A DNA stretch of 64,000 nt from Deefgea rivuli DSM 18356 (GTDB taxonomy: Bacteria; Pseudomonadota; Gammaproteobacteria; Burkholderiales; Chitinibacteraceae). This document shows positions 9,097-18,128 of the stretch, one piece after another; the first letter of the stretch is position 1, and every line of letters begins with the position of its first letter. Location: assembly GCF_000620145.1 (NCBI RefSeq), contig NZ_KK211083.1:186001-250000 (forward strand), given 5' to 3'. Below the pieces are notes generated by a model. That model ran no database searches. It had not been told where the DNA came from and worked only from the letters and a program-made list of their open reading frames with translations. The position numbers were made by a program, and so were the translations under genes.

Positions 9097-10890
9097 TTAA
9101 GGTTTTTCTAAAGGCTCGCTACTGATTTTGTTTTCAGGGCGCTTGAGTTTGAAATCGAGTTTGCTATTGAAAAACTCGCGGCCTTCATCGACTTCTTTAA
9201 TGAGCGCGCGAACTTCAGACTCTTCAAAGCTAAATAGCGTTTCGTAGAAATAATCGTAACTTTCCGGATAGGCAAATGCGGCTTGGCGCATGAGAGTGTG
9301 GGCAATGGCCTGATTGCCACTGAGTGCTTCCATTACCGCTTGATCGGTCATTTGACCTGGATAAGGTCGAATTGCATTTAAGCGTCGTAAGATACCGAGC
9401 TTCCACGGCATTTCGCTGGTGCTGGCCACGATGTAATTGGATAAAGCAAAATCGGCGTAAAAATCGATCAGCGGGTTACTGCGTAGCCCTTCCAAGGTGT
9501 GAATTCGCTCGGCGTTGATTTTTTCCTCTTTGGCAGGATCCATGATGGGGTAGATTTTCAGGTAGAGCTGACCACCTAAAACGGCAATGGTTAATGCGAT
9601 GCCGGCCCAAATCGTCCAAATCATCCGCGCCGCACTGGCTGGTAGATTGAACTGGGGCGCGTCACTGCGTAGCAAAAATAATGCAATCGCAAACGGGCCA
9701 AGAAAATGGAAATACCAGAGCGGATATTCGACCAAACTGTGCAGTAGCGATACCACCGCGAGCGATGCGCCAAACACAACAATAGGGTTATTCCACTGCC
9801 GAAATAGATTACAAAATGCCCACAGAATGCCGCCAACGATAATGAGACTGCCAAAAAGACCCGTCTCAGCCAGTAGGTTGAGTACTGAGTTATGGGCATG
9901 GGTAAACAGCACGCTTTCGGACACGATGGCAAATTCAGGTCTTAGCTGTAACGCAATACTTTGCGATCCATACGCGCCCCAGCCTAAGCCGAGCCAAGGA
10001 TGATCCAAGAACGCGAGCCACGCTTTATGCCATTCAACCAAACGGCGTGAGCCATTTGAATCGATCCGATCTAGCCCTGTTGGCACTTCGTTTTTTGCTT
10101 TCAGCGCCGCTTGCAGCAATTCATTCACGACAGGTGCGATAAATTGCATGACGATAATCAGTACGGCAGCAATCGTTAAAGCCTTACCAAACTGGCGCAC
10201 AATGACGCCGCCACGCCACCACAGGAACAGCCCCGCAGGCAACCATGCAAACGCGTATAAGAACGGTGAGCGTGAACCGCAAAATGCCAAAGACAGTGCC
10301 AACCACGGCGCAACAATCCAGAACATCCAGCGTGGCAATTCGTCTTTTTGCGTCACCAAATAGGCTGCGCTGGCTAAGCCCCACGCCAGATAATGACCGT
10401 ACATATTTTTTTGGCCGATATTGCCAAAAATTAAGCGTGGGCCTTCTTGAATGAGCTGCATGATTTGCGGTACAGCCAGTCCCGAATTAAAGATCGCGCC
10501 TGCTAATAAACCCCATGCAAACATCGTGACCAATTCATTGCGGTCGTACACCGCGAATGCTCGCGATAAACCCCAAGCCACGCCACCTGCGCCGAGGGCA
10601 TAGATAATCGGGTAAACCACTTCGGTATTGTAATAAGGCTGAATAATCAATGCTTGCACGCCAATCAAAGCGGCAAAGCTAATCCAGATCAGGCTAGTCC
10701 ACGGTGGATTCGATTTTTCACCACGCTCATTCGGAATAAACGCGCAAGTGAGTGTGATCAGCACACACAGTACAAATGCGGCGAGTTCAGAAGGAAATAC
10801 CGGATTGGGATTCCAGCGAAAAGGAATGCCGCAGGGCACAGCGGCAAATAAAAATAATAAAGTCTGCAAGACGCGCAGTTGGATTGGCAT
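9097..10890 (-). CDS. PglL/Wzy_C-family O-oligosaccharide ligase (pilin or O-antigen ligase-like)
   Basis: The 597-residue membrane protein has about 12 helices up to residue 440, then a soluble tail (about 450-597). The large periplasmic loop holds SNGSRRLVEWHKAW and PWLGLGWGAYG, followed by LFTHAHNSVLNLLAETGLFG. The conserved His in H-x-H-N is the hallmark of the Wzy_C fold shared by WaaL O-antigen ligases and PglL protein O-glycosyltransferases. A long tail and this loop fit the PglL type, which moves lipid-linked glycan to pilin or other proteins in the periplasm. The polysaccharide cluster at 48-58 kb could make its donor. It is distinct from tatC downstream. Ligase versus polymerase cannot be settled by sequence alone. 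Confidence 0.8.
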   Translation of the reverse strand: MPIQLRVLQTLLFLFAAVPCGIPFRWNPNPVFPSELAAFVLCVLITLTCAFIPNERGEKSNPPWTSLIWISFAALIGVQALIIQPYYNTEVVYPIIYALGAGGVAWGLSRAFAVYDRNELVTMFAWGLLAGAIFNSGLAVPQIMQLIQEGPRLIFGNIGQKNMYGHYLAWGLASAAYLVTQKDELPRWMFWIVAPWLALSLAFCGSRSPFLYAFAWLPAGLFLWWRGGVIVRQFGKALTIAAVLIIVMQFIAPVVNELLQAALKAKNEVPTGLDRIDSNGSRRLVEWHKAWLAFLDHPWLGLGWGAYGSQSIALQLRPEFAIVSESVLFTHAHNSVLNLLAETGLFGSLIIVGGILWAFCNLFRQWNNPIVVFGASLAVVSLLHSLVEYPLWYFHFLGPFAIALFLLRSDAPQFNLPASAARMIWTIWAGIALTIAVLGGQLYLKIYPIMDPAKEEKINAERIHTLEGLRSNPLIDFYADFALSNYIVASTSEMPWKLGILRRLNAIRPYPGQMTDQAVMEALSGNQAIAHTLMRQAAFAYPESYDYFYETLFSFEESEVRALIKEVDEGREFFNSKLDFKLKRPENKISSEPLEKP

Positions 10891-11020
10891 AAGTCGCTCG
10901 GGAAAAAATCAATCAGAATGAATGAGGTAGATCAGTAAAAATGTTCTTGCTGCGTCGTTTCCTGAGTCGTGCTTGCTGTAGTGTCGGCGCAGCCTTTGCC
11001 ACAAATCGTTGTATACGCAC

Positions 11021-11743
11021 TTAGGTGGTTTTAGGGCGATACAGCAGAGAGGCAATCACCACGCCGGCTTCATAAAGTAGCCACAGTGGGATGGCAAGCA
11101 GCAGTTGCGATACAACATCTGGCGGCGTGACCACGGCAGCAATGACAAAAGCGCCGACAATCACATACGAGCGAATTTCACGTAGTTTTTCAATCGTGAC
11201 CACGCCGGTGCGAACCAGCACAATCACCGCAATCGGCACTTGAAATGTCACGCCAAACGCGAGAAACATCCCCATCGCGAAATCGAGGTATTCGCCGGAG
11301 TCGGGCAACCACTGCATGCTGGTGGGGACGACCGAAACGATAAACTTAAACACCACGCCAAACACCAGAAAATACGCAAATGCCATGCCTGCCATAAATA
11401 ATAAACTCGACGCAATAATCAGCGGCACGATGAGTTTTTTCTCATGCTGATACAGCCCCGGCGCAACAAAGGCCCAAACCTGAAACAGCGTATGCGGCAA
11501 TGTAGCGACCAAGGCAACCAGCGCGGCGATTTTCACTTGCACCATAAAAGGTGAGGCAATCCCGATGGTGACTAGCTTTTGCCCCGGCAACACATGCGCG
11601 AGTGGTGCAACCATGATGTCGTAAAGTTGGGCAGAAAATGCAAAGGCAATCCCGAAGCCAACGAGGAAAACGATCACGCCACGCACCAAGCGAGTACGCA
11701 GCTCTAATAAATGGCTAAATAAAGGCTGTAAATTATCGACCAT
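11021..11743 (-). CDS. tatC: Sec-independent protein translocase TatC
   Basis: TatC is the receptor of the twin-arginine pathway that exports folded proteins; it binds the RR signal peptide at its cytoplasmic face. The 240-residue protein has six helices. It carries the N-terminal motif PLFSHLLELRTRLVRG, the YQVWAFVAPGLY-like loop (FQVWAFVAPGLYQHEKK) and the C-terminal VTPPDVVSQLLLAIPLWLLYE. I chose MVDNLQPLF (11743) as start; the frame is open to 11779 but those extra residues are not conserved. It is third in tatA-tatB-tatC after hisE and HIT, an arrangement common in betaproteobacteria. Confidence 0.96.
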   Translation of the reverse strand: MVDNLQPLFSHLLELRTRLVRGVIVFLVGFGIAFAFSAQLYDIMVAPLAHVLPGQKLVTIGIASPFMVQVKIAALVALVATLPHTLFQVWAFVAPGLYQHEKKLIVPLIIASSLLFMAGMAFAYFLVFGVVFKFIVSVVPTSMQWLPDSGEYLDFAMGMFLAFGVTFQVPIAVIVLVRTGVVTIEKLREIRSYVIVGAFVIAAVVTPPDVVSQLLLAIPLWLLYEAGVVIASLLYRPKTT

Positions 11744-11833
11744 ATCTCGTTTCGTTGGCGGCCAAGCAAAGACGCGCAAAAAGCGCGCTGCGGCGGGGGT
11801 GGAGATGGGAAATATCAGGCGCTTGCATTTGGC

Positions 11834-12247
11834 TTAGCGTCGATCACGGTAGGCGCTGTTTGGTTGGCGCTGATCTTGTGCAAAAAAGTCGCGCTGTCCG
11901 TGTTGATCCTGAACGGGCTCGATGAAATGATCAGTTTCATCGGTCACCACATCTGCGGCGGGCGGCATTTGCGCGCCTTCAGCAAGCATATTGGCGGCAT
12001 CTGAAAAAGGCTGCTGAATGGCGTTGTGGATTTCATTTGTGCCTTCGCGCAACTCAGCTTCTAGCTTTGCCAATTCACCCATTTGCATTTCTTGTTGCAA
12101 TTCGGTTTTTACATTGGCAATAAAGCGTTGTAGACGACCCAGCAGCATCCCCGCCGTTCTCGCTACTTTGGGCATGCGTTCTGGGCCGACGACGATCAGC
12201 GTGACCGCACCGATGGTGAGTAGTTCGCCAAAGCTAATGTCAAACAC
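11834..12247 (-). CDS. tatB: Twin-arginine translocase subunit TatB
   Basis: The 137-residue protein has the TatB plan. A short N-terminal membrane helix (MFDISFGELLTIGAVTLIVV) is followed by the hinge GPERMP, an amphipathic helix and a charged, partly disordered tail. It forms the receptor complex with TatC. The gap of 200 nt to tatA is unusually long and holds a degraded partial copy of this gene's own 5' end (12320-12379). TatC follows 90 nt later. Confidence 0.95.
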   Translation of the reverse strand: MFDISFGELLTIGAVTLIVVGPERMPKVARTAGMLLGRLQRFIANVKTELQQEMQMGELAKLEAELREGTNEIHNAIQQPFSDAANMLAEGAQMPPAADVVTDETDHFIEPVQDQHGQRDFFAQDQRQPNSAYRDRR

Positions 12248-12319
12248 GGCGCCAACCTACAGCGTGAGCTGTCGCCCAGTTTAAATTCGGCATGCATCAC
12301 TCTTTGGGGATCTTATCAA

Positions 12320-12379
12320 TTCTGGGTCAACGACAATCAGTGTGACCGCACCGAGGGTGAGTAATTCGCCAAAGCTAAT
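12320..12379 (-). pseudogene. Relic of a duplicated tatB 5' end
   Basis: These 60 nt match tatB 12179-12238 at 54 of 60 positions. On the minus strand they still read ISFGELLTLGAVTLIVVDPE in the same frame. The start codon region is gone, the hinge GPE has become DPE, and the frame ends at a TAA soon after. It lies between tatA and tatB. It is best explained as a decayed tandem duplication of tatB (or of a tatAB block). Confidence 0.8.
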
Positions 12380-12447
12380 AACACGGGCGTTACCTGCGTT
12401 GTGCGGAAATGGCCACAGCGCTAGCGTGGTTCTGCAATGGCGCACGA

Positions 12448-12651
12448 TTAAGGTTTGTCGTTATCAATGACGCGGCCGACTTCTTTCTCGGCTGGTTTTT
12501 TGTCGGCGTCTTCGCCTTCTTTGATGCCGTCTTTAAAGCCTTTGACTGCCGAGCCTAAATCTTTACCTACTGAGCCGAGTTTTTTCGTACCAAAAACCAA
12601 AATAATAATGACTAATACCACTAGCCAATGCCAAATGCTAAATGAGCCCAT
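12448..12651 (-). CDS. tatA: Twin-arginine translocase subunit TatA
   Basis: The 67-residue protein has one N-terminal helix ([18 protein letters not shown]), the hinge FGTKKL, an amphipathic helix ([21 protein letters not shown]) and a short charged tail. TatA oligomerises to form the Tat pore. It is first of tatABC on the minus strand. AGGTGCATC precedes its ATG. Confidence 0.96.
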   Translation of the reverse strand: MGSFSIWHWLVVLVIIILVFGTKKLGSVGKDLGSAVKGFKDGIKEGEDADKKPAEKEVGRVIDNDKP

Positions 12652-12710
12652 GATGCACCTCGATGAAAAAAGTGTCTTGCTGATGCAAGGAAATAAATCT
12701 AGTGACCTTT

Positions 12711-12761
12711 AGGTATATCTATGCAGGCTAACTAATATAATGCCTAGCATCAATTACCCTT
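12711..12761. repeat. 51-nt palindromic element, copy B
   Basis: It runs from AGGTATATCTATGCAGGC to GCATCAATTACCCTT. It overlaps the last codons of the HIT gene and supplies its TAA stop (12756-12754). It sits between the HIT gene and tatA. Confidence 0.75.
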
Positions 12762-13080
12762 GTGGGGTACCTAGTACGTGTAAATGCAGGTGAAAAACTT
12801 CCTGTCCGCCGGCCAGTCCGGTATTGATTGCCGTTTTAAATCCTTCGCCCAAACCTTGTTCGCGCGCGATGCTTGGCGCTAAAGCGAGCATTTTGCCCAG
12901 CAAGGCTTGATCTTGCTCGGTCGTGGTGAGCAAAGATTCAATATGCCGTTTTGGAATCAGCAAAAAATGCACCGGCGCGGCAGGGCGAATATCGTTAAAC
13001 GCCAGCACGTCATCATCCTGATAGACGATTTTCGCAGGGATCTCGCCGCGAACAATTTTGCAAAATAGGCAATCGCTCAT
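12754..13080 (-). CDS. HIT-family (HINT-type) nucleotide hydrolase
   Basis: The 108-residue protein has the HINT plan: CLFCKIVRGEIPAKIVYQDD, then PVHFLLIPKRHI, then the catalytic histidine triad in EVFHLHLHVLG. Family members hydrolyse nucleoside 5'-phosphoramidates. The start MSDCLFCK (13080) is preferred over an in-frame ATG at 13092 that touches the hisE stop. A C-terminus ending soon after HVLGTP is normal for neisserial homologues. Here the last two residues and the stop come from a 51-nt palindromic repeat. It lies between hisE and tatA and is probably cotranscribed. Confidence 0.93.
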   Translation of the reverse strand: MSDCLFCKIVRGEIPAKIVYQDDDVLAFNDIRPAAPVHFLLIPKRHIESLLTTTEQDQALLGKMLALAPSIAREQGLGEGFKTAINTGLAGGQEVFHLHLHVLGTPQG

Positions 13081-13092
13081 GATGTCATCCAA

Positions 13093-13413
13093 TTATTTGC
13101 GTGCGGCTTTTTCATCAATGCCGGAAATACCTTCTCGGCGCGCTAGCTCAGCCAATACATCTTCATGGCTCAAACCTTCATGCGCTAGTAGCACCAAAGT
13201 GTGAAACCATAAATCGGCGACTTCGCGCACGAGATGTAATTTGTCACCGTCTTTGGCGGCCATGATGGTTTCAACGGCTTCTTCGCCGATTTTCTTTAAG
13301 ATCTCATCCGTGCCTTTGTGATAGAGCTTGGCCACATACGATGATGACGGATCTGCCGAACGACGCTCAGCCAGCGTGGTAGATAGTCGTTCAAGAATTT
13401 CGGTTGAAACCAT
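13093..13413 (-). CDS. hisE: Phosphoribosyl-ATP diphosphatase
   Basis: HisE removes pyrophosphate from phosphoribosyl-ATP, the second step of histidine synthesis, in the cytoplasm. The 106-residue protein is an all-alpha MazG-like fold. It has [26 protein letters not shown] and [19 protein letters not shown]-type acidic metal-binding motifs (EEAVE, EVADL). The start [10 protein letters not shown] (13413) has AGGAGC at good spacing; the frame is open to 13518 but unsupported. It heads hisE-HIT-tatABC and is separated from hisI by three inserted plus-strand genes. Confidence 0.95.
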   Translation of the reverse strand: MVSTEILERLSTTLAERRSADPSSSYVAKLYHKGTDEILKKIGEEAVETIMAAKDGDKLHLVREVADLWFHTLVLLAHEGLSHEDVLAELARREGISGIDEKAARK

Positions 13414-13682
13414 AGCAGCTCCTAAAAGCAGAGGATTATATTGCGTGTAGATGACACTTTCGTGGCTATTGTAACGCCGCAGGCGATTTATGTGTTTCTG
13501 CTGGATCAAATTATTCAATGCTGCGCTAACGAAGAATTTAAGAGCGGGCGCGATAAGGGGGCAAATATGTGTTCTTCTGATAAAAGCGAGGGTTCTCAGG
13601 TAAAATCAGCCTAAATCCTGATAATCAGGGTGCGATTAATGTAAGCGATAGATGAGCTTGTTGTTCAACTGGAGAAATTAAA

Positions 13683-15032
13683 ATGCAGCCCAGATTATTT
13701 CGCACTATGGCTTGTGGCCTAGCCGGTATCGCACTGTCGAGCATCGTTTTCGCGCAAGATGGCGCCGCGACCTTATTTCAGAATGTGCGAATTTATGATG
13801 GCAAAAGTAGTGCTTTGTCGGCAGCCAGCAATGTTTTGGTGAGGGGCAATCATATCGAGCGGATTTCAGCGCAGCCGATTGTGGCCGATGGCGCGACGGT
13901 GATTGCGGGCAATGGCCGTACTTTGATGCCCGGTTTAATTGACGCGCACTGGCACACGATGATGGTGCGGCCCAATCCGCTGCAAGCGATTGCCGCTGAT
14001 ATTGGTTACAGCAATTTGCTCGCCAGCGCAGAAGCGACAGCGACCTTGATGCGCGGTTTTACAACGGTGCGTGATTTGGGCGGCCCAGCGTTTGGTTTGA
14101 AGCAGGCGATTGATGATGGGTTGGTGATTGGGCCAAGGATTTATCCATCAGGCGCAATCATTTCGATTACCGGCGGACATGGTGATTTTCGGCAGTCTTT
14201 TGAAGTGCCGCGTGTAATCGGTGGTGGATTAAATCGGATGGAGCAAATTAACGGTACGATGATTGCTGACACGCCCGATGAGGTGCGGATTCGTACTCGC
14301 GAGCAACTCATGCTGGGGGCGAGTCAAATTAAACTCACTGCGGGCGGCGGAGTGGCGTCACCGCATAGTCCGCTAGATGCTTCGACCTTTACTGAAACCG
14401 AGCTGCGCGCCGCAGTGGAAGCGGCAGAAAACTGGGGCACGTATGTGGGCACGCATGCTTACACGCCAGTATCGATTCAGCGCGCGATTAAGGCGGGCGT
14501 GAAAGTGATTGAGCACGGGCATTTGATGGATGAAGCCAGCGCCAAGTTGATTGCTGAAAAAGGCATTTGGCTGAGTTTGCAGCCGTTTCTTGATGATAAG
14601 GATGCTGCGCCACTGCCTGCTGGATCAGTCAATCGCGAGCGGCAAATGCAAGTTTTTGCAGGTACGGATACTGCGTATGCCTTGGCTAAAAAATATAAAA
14701 TCAAAACTGCTTTTGGTACCGATATCTTATTTTCTCAAGCTTTAGCGCAGCGACAAGGCGCGCAGCTGGCCAAGCTCACGCGCTGGTATAAAGTGCCTGA
14801 GTTACTCAAAATGGCCACGTCGACCAATGGTGAGCTTTTGCTGTTGTCGGGGTTGCGCAATCCTTATCCGGGTCGTTTGGGCGTGGTGGAAGAGGGCGCT
14901 TTGGCTGATTTGCTGCTGGTGAACGGCAACCCTATCGAGAATATTAAATTGATCGAAGATCCACAAACTAACTTTGTCGTGATTATGAAAGACGGCAAAA
15001 TTTATAAAAACTTAGTTTCAGCCGATAAGTAG
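13683..15032 (+). CDS. Exported amidohydrolase-family metal-dependent hydrolase
   Basis: The 449-residue protein has a signal peptide (MQPRLFRTMACGLAGIALSSIVFA, then QD) and an imidazolonepropionase-like amidohydrolase barrel. Metal-site motifs are visible: DAHWH (about residue 80), QIKLTAGGG (Lys, about 216), THAY and EHGH (His residues, about 252 and 274) and FGTDILF (Asp, about 339). Family members include periplasmic dipeptidases and prolidase-like enzymes that cleave amides. The substrate is not predictable. It is followed after 12 nt by a DUF4105 gene, so the two are probably one unit. The pair has been placed, plus strand, between hisE and hisI. Confidence 0.85.
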   Translation: MQPRLFRTMACGLAGIALSSIVFAQDGAATLFQNVRIYDGKSSALSAASNVLVRGNHIERISAQPIVADGATVIAGNGRTLMPGLIDAHWHTMMVRPNPLQAIAADIGYSNLLASAEATATLMRGFTTVRDLGGPAFGLKQAIDDGLVIGPRIYPSGAIISITGGHGDFRQSFEVPRVIGGGLNRMEQINGTMIADTPDEVRIRTREQLMLGASQIKLTAGGGVASPHSPLDASTFTETELRAAVEAAENWGTYVGTHAYTPVSIQRAIKAGVKVIEHGHLMDEASAKLIAEKGIWLSLQPFLDDKDAAPLPAGSVNRERQMQVFAGTDTAYALAKKYKIKTAFGTDILFSQALAQRQGAQLAKLTRWYKVPELLKMATSTNGELLLLSGLRNPYPGRLGVVEEGALADLLLVNGNPIENIKLIEDPQTNFVVIMKDGKIYKNLVSADK

Positions 15033-15044
15033 CGGCTTTTTAAT

Positions 15045-16094
15045 ATGAAAATAATGCAATCACGCTTCGCCCAACGATTATTGACTTGGATTCATACGCC
15101 GACGTCTTGGTTGTTCGCTATCTTGGTTTTTCTATGTGCATTTGGTTTGGTGGCGTGGGGATCTTTGGCGCTGTATTGGTCGAATTTACCTTGGAGCGAA
15201 TTGCGCGTGGTGGCTGCGGCGGTGTTTGCGCTGTTTGGTATTTGGGCATTGTGGCTGACCTGCAAATCTAAAATGCGTTTTGTATTTGCTGCGCTGTTTT
15301 TATTGGTACTGGCCTATTGGTGGATGATTCCAGCATCGCATCAGCGGGAATGGCAAACTGATGTCGCTGTGATGCCGCGCGCGGTGATTGATGGTGATCG
15401 TGTACTGCTAAAAAACGTCCGCAACTTTCATTACACAGGGCGGGATGAGTTTACGGTGAAATATGAAGATCGAGAGGTATTGCTCTCCCACCTAACTGGC
15501 GTGGACTTCTTCATCTCATACTGGATGAAAGGCCCGGTGGGGCATACTTTTGTGAGCTTTATTTTTGATAATGCGCCGCCCGTTTCGATCTCGATTGAAA
15601 CGCGGCCAGAAACGCACGAAGGCTTCGATCCGCTCGCATCGATGTTTAAGCAATTTGAGCTGATTTATGTCGTTGGCGATGAGCGCGATATTGTCGGTGT
15701 GCGCACTAATCACCGTAAGGAAGACGTATTTTTGTATCCAGTGAAAGTGTCTGCCGAATCGGCGCGAGCGTTGTTTTTGGTGTATTTGGAGCGGATCAAT
15801 GAATTGGCCGACCGCCCAGAGTGGTACAACTTACTGAGTAATAATTGCACGCTGAATATTGTGCGTTATGCCAATCGTGTGGGGCGTGCGGATGATTTTA
15901 ATATTCGCCATCTGCTTAATGGTTGGATTGATGCTTATTTGTTTAATGCGGGATTTTTAGATACTGATTTGCCGTTTGATGAGTTTCGTCGACTCTCGCA
16001 TATTAATGAAGCCGCGCAAGCCGCAGAGGGTGCACCAGATTTTTCTGAGCGAATTCGTGCGCATTTACCAAGGCCGCCAGAGCGGGAAAAATAG
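15045..16094 (+). CDS. DUF4105 domain membrane protein
   Basis: The 349-residue protein has about three N-terminal helices (about 15-40, 48-65, 72-90), then a large extracytoplasmic domain. The DUF4105 (Lnb N-terminal, periplasmic) hallmarks are RNFHYTGRDEF, KGPVGHTFVSFIF, and the cysteine motif LLSNNCTLNIVRYANRV (about 262-278). The conserved Cys/His suggest a papain- or NlpC-like peptidase or transacylase, but function is not established. It is cotranscribed with the amidohydrolase upstream. Confidence 0.85.
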   Translation: MKIMQSRFAQRLLTWIHTPTSWLFAILVFLCAFGLVAWGSLALYWSNLPWSELRVVAAAVFALFGIWALWLTCKSKMRFVFAALFLLVLAYWWMIPASHQREWQTDVAVMPRAVIDGDRVLLKNVRNFHYTGRDEFTVKYEDREVLLSHLTGVDFFISYWMKGPVGHTFVSFIFDNAPPVSISIETRPETHEGFDPLASMFKQFELIYVVGDERDIVGVRTNHRKEDVFLYPVKVSAESARALFLVYLERINELADRPEWYNLLSNNCTLNIVRYANRVGRADDFNIRHLLNGWIDAYLFNAGFLDTDLPFDEFRRLSHINEAAQAAEGAPDFSERIRAHLPRPPEREK

Positions 16095-16289
16095 TCCTTG
16101 ATGACTTCGAACGGGACTAAGATGCGTTTGTTTTGCGTAGGTTTAGTGTAATCTCGACGTTGTATTGATTGCTGCGCAGCATTCATTTGGTTGATAATCA
16201 GTGCAATTCTGAAATTGCGCGTGCTATCTATGCTAGCTTGGTGTGAGCGCAGTTTTGCCCTTGAATTGAATCTATAGGAAGTCTTCAAT

Positions 16290-16856
16290 ATGCAACGTTC
16301 AAAAATGTGGCTACACGTGATTTCAGCAGCGGCTTTGCTGGCAATGACTAGCGTTTCTTTTGCTCACTCGACTGTGTCGTATGGTCGGATTACTGCGGTG
16401 AATGCCGCGACCGAAGGCAATGCCAATGCACAAGTGGCCGGCGCATTGGTTGGTGGTACTGTGGGTTTGGCATCGGGTTCTGGTCGATCTAGCAGCAACC
16501 GTGCTTTACGCGCCGTGGGCGGTGGATTTGCTGGGCAACAATTGACGCGTATGGCCACCAATTCACAGGTATTTGAATACACGATTCTGATGAATAATAA
16601 TCGCACCATTACGATGGTCATCGATCAAGCCGGCAAGCGCGTGGGTGACTGCGTTTCAGTTGAGCAAGGCGCATTTAATAATCTACGTCTCGCGGCGGAT
16701 TCTCGTTGTACTGGCCGTGCGCAAGCAACTGTGCCACGTAATGATGCCCGGAATGCGGATGCTTGCGATGAAGCTAAACAAGGCCTGTTGACAGCAACGA
16801 CCGATGCAGCGTTCGATCAAGCCGAGCGCCGCGTGCGTTTGTTGTGTGGAAATTAA
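16290..16856 (+). CDS. Exported glycine-zipper protein (SlyB-like)
   Basis: The 188-residue protein has a signal peptide (cleavage near SVSFAHS) and a glycine-zipper segment (VAGALVGGTVGLASGSG, then GGGFAGQQLTRMA). A small domain with FEYTILMNNNRTITMVIDQ follows. This resembles the SlyB/Pcp 17-kDa family, but there is no lipobox cysteine, so it should be periplasmic or peripheral to the outer membrane. The C-terminal about 40 residues contain paired cysteines (NADACDEAKQ and RLLCGN). Function unknown. It stands alone with a terminator. Confidence 0.75.
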   Translation: MQRSKMWLHVISAAALLAMTSVSFAHSTVSYGRITAVNAATEGNANAQVAGALVGGTVGLASGSGRSSSNRALRAVGGGFAGQQLTRMATNSQVFEYTILMNNNRTITMVIDQAGKRVGDCVSVEQGAFNNLRLAADSRCTGRAQATVPRNDARNADACDEAKQGLLTATTDAAFDQAERRVRLLCGN

Positions 16857-16879
16857 TCGATTAGTTTTAGTGCCGTAAA

Positions 16880-16913
16880 TAAAAAAACCACGCTGACTCG
16901 GCGTGGTTTTTTT
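16880..16913 (+). terminator. Bidirectional rho-independent terminator
   Basis: AAAAAACCACGC pairs with GCGTGGTTTTTT around loop TGACTCG, with T tracts on both strands. It separates the convergent glycine-zipper gene and hisI. Confidence 0.92.
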
Positions 16914-16930
16914 GTGATCCAGATTAAAAA

Positions 16931-17335
16931 TTAGTGCGAATGGCCAGCGCCATAAATAGCGCTCGGGTCTTTTAAGACTTCTTCAGTGACTTGCCATTGG
17001 CCATCCGTCAAGGTGCGGAAAAAGCAGCTTTCGCGGCCAGTATGGCAGGCGATGCCGCCTTCTTGGCGAATTTTATAAATCAGCACATCACCATCGCAAT
17101 CGAGCTGAATAGCCGATACATGTTGAAAATGCCCCGATTCTTCACCTTTATGCCACAGTTTTTGTCGTGAGCGCGTCCAGTAGTGTGCAGTATGCTTCTG
17201 TGCGGTAAGCGCTACGGCGTCTGCGTTTGCATACGCAAACATCATGACGCGGCCGGTGCTTTCATCTTGCGCGATCACTGGAACAAGGCCTTTGTCGTCC
17301 CACTTAATCTCAGCGAGCCATGTTGGCAGACTCAT
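16931..17335 (-). CDS. hisI: Phosphoribosyl-AMP cyclohydrolase
   Basis: HisI opens the adenine ring of phosphoribosyl-AMP, the third step of histidine synthesis. The 134-residue monofunctional form has the metal and zinc motifs [16 protein letters not shown] and [12 protein letters not shown]. Its ATG (17335-17333) overlaps the hisF TGA as ATGA, so it is translationally coupled. It is the last gene of hisB-H-A-x-F-I on the minus strand. Confidence 0.96.
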   Translation of the reverse strand: MSLPTWLAEIKWDDKGLVPVIAQDESTGRVMMFAYANADAVALTAQKHTAHYWTRSRQKLWHKGEESGHFQHVSAIQLDCDGDVLIYKIRQEGGIACHTGRESCFFRTLTDGQWQVTEEVLKDPSAIYGAGHSH

Positions 17336-18099
17336 AAACGCACCTCGATGCCGGCTGCCTGCATCGCAAGCTTGGCTTCACGCACCGAATATTCGCCGAA
17401 GTGGAAAATACTCGCTGCGAGTACCGCATCGGCATGCCCTTGGGTAACGCCATCGACCAAATGCTGCAGATTGCCTACGCCACCTGAGGCGATCACTGGA
17501 ATACTGACTGCATCAGATACCGCACGCGTGAGCGGCAGGTTGAAACCGATCTTGGTGCCGTCTCTATCCATGCTGGTGAGCAAAATCTCACCCGCACCGA
17601 GTTGCTGCATTTTCAGTGCCCATTCCACCGCATCGAGCCCCGTCGCCCGGCGGCCACCATGCGTGAACACTTCCCAGCGGCTATTGGTTGCATCGGTTGC
17701 TTTGGCATCAATCGCCACCACAATCGCTTGGCTACCAAAACGGCTGGCGGCTTGTTCTACGACTTCGGGATTGGTCACTGCGGTGGTATTGATACTGACT
17801 TTATCCGCGCCCGCATTGAGCAGGCGGCGAACATCGTCTGGAACACGTACGCCACCACCGACGGTGAGCGGAATAAATACTTGCGAGGCGACGGCTTCGA
17901 TGACGTGCAGGATTAGATCGCGATTGTCGCTAGAGGCGGTAATGTCGAGGAAAGTGAGTTCATCCGCGCCTTGCGCATCGTAACGGCGGGCGATTTCAAC
18001 AGGGTCACCGGCATCACGTAGTTCGAGGAAATTGACACCTTTAACGACACGACCATTAGTCACATCAAGGCAGGGAATGATACGTTTAGCTAAAGGCAT
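17332..18099 (-). CDS. hisF: Imidazole glycerol phosphate synthase subunit HisF (cyclase)
   Basis: HisF is the (beta/alpha)8 cyclase half of IGP synthase. It uses ammonia from HisH to make imidazole glycerol phosphate and AICAR. The 255-residue protein has the catalytic aspartates in [15 protein letters not shown] and VVAIDAKA, and the phosphate loops GGGVRVPDD and ASGGVGNL. The start MPLAKRIIP (18099) has a GGAAAT site; the frame is open to 18222 but has no conserved residues. A 112-codon gene of unknown function lies between it and hisA. Confidence 0.96.
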   Translation of the reverse strand: MPLAKRIIPCLDVTNGRVVKGVNFLELRDAGDPVEIARRYDAQGADELTFLDITASSDNRDLILHVIEAVASQVFIPLTVGGGVRVPDDVRRLLNAGADKVSINTTAVTNPEVVEQAASRFGSQAIVVAIDAKATDATNSRWEVFTHGGRRATGLDAVEWALKMQQLGAGEILLTSMDRDGTKIGFNLPLTRAVSDAVSIPVIASGGVGNLQHLVDGVTQGHADAVLAASIFHFGEYSVREAKLAMQAAGIEVRL

Positions 18100-18128
18100 T
18101 TTATTTCCGTGCGGTATTGCACCGCAGA

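Noticed and set aside
10939-11005. Fourth hairpin module between pglL-like gene and tatC
   Set aside because: On the minus strand it has GGCTGCG..CGCAGC and a roughly similar layout, but long outer arms and the central palindrome are missing.
12754-12780. Truncation of the HIT protein by the repeat
   Set aside because: Neisserial HIT proteins normally end near HVLGTP, so only the last two residues and the stop are repeat-derived; nothing essential is lost.
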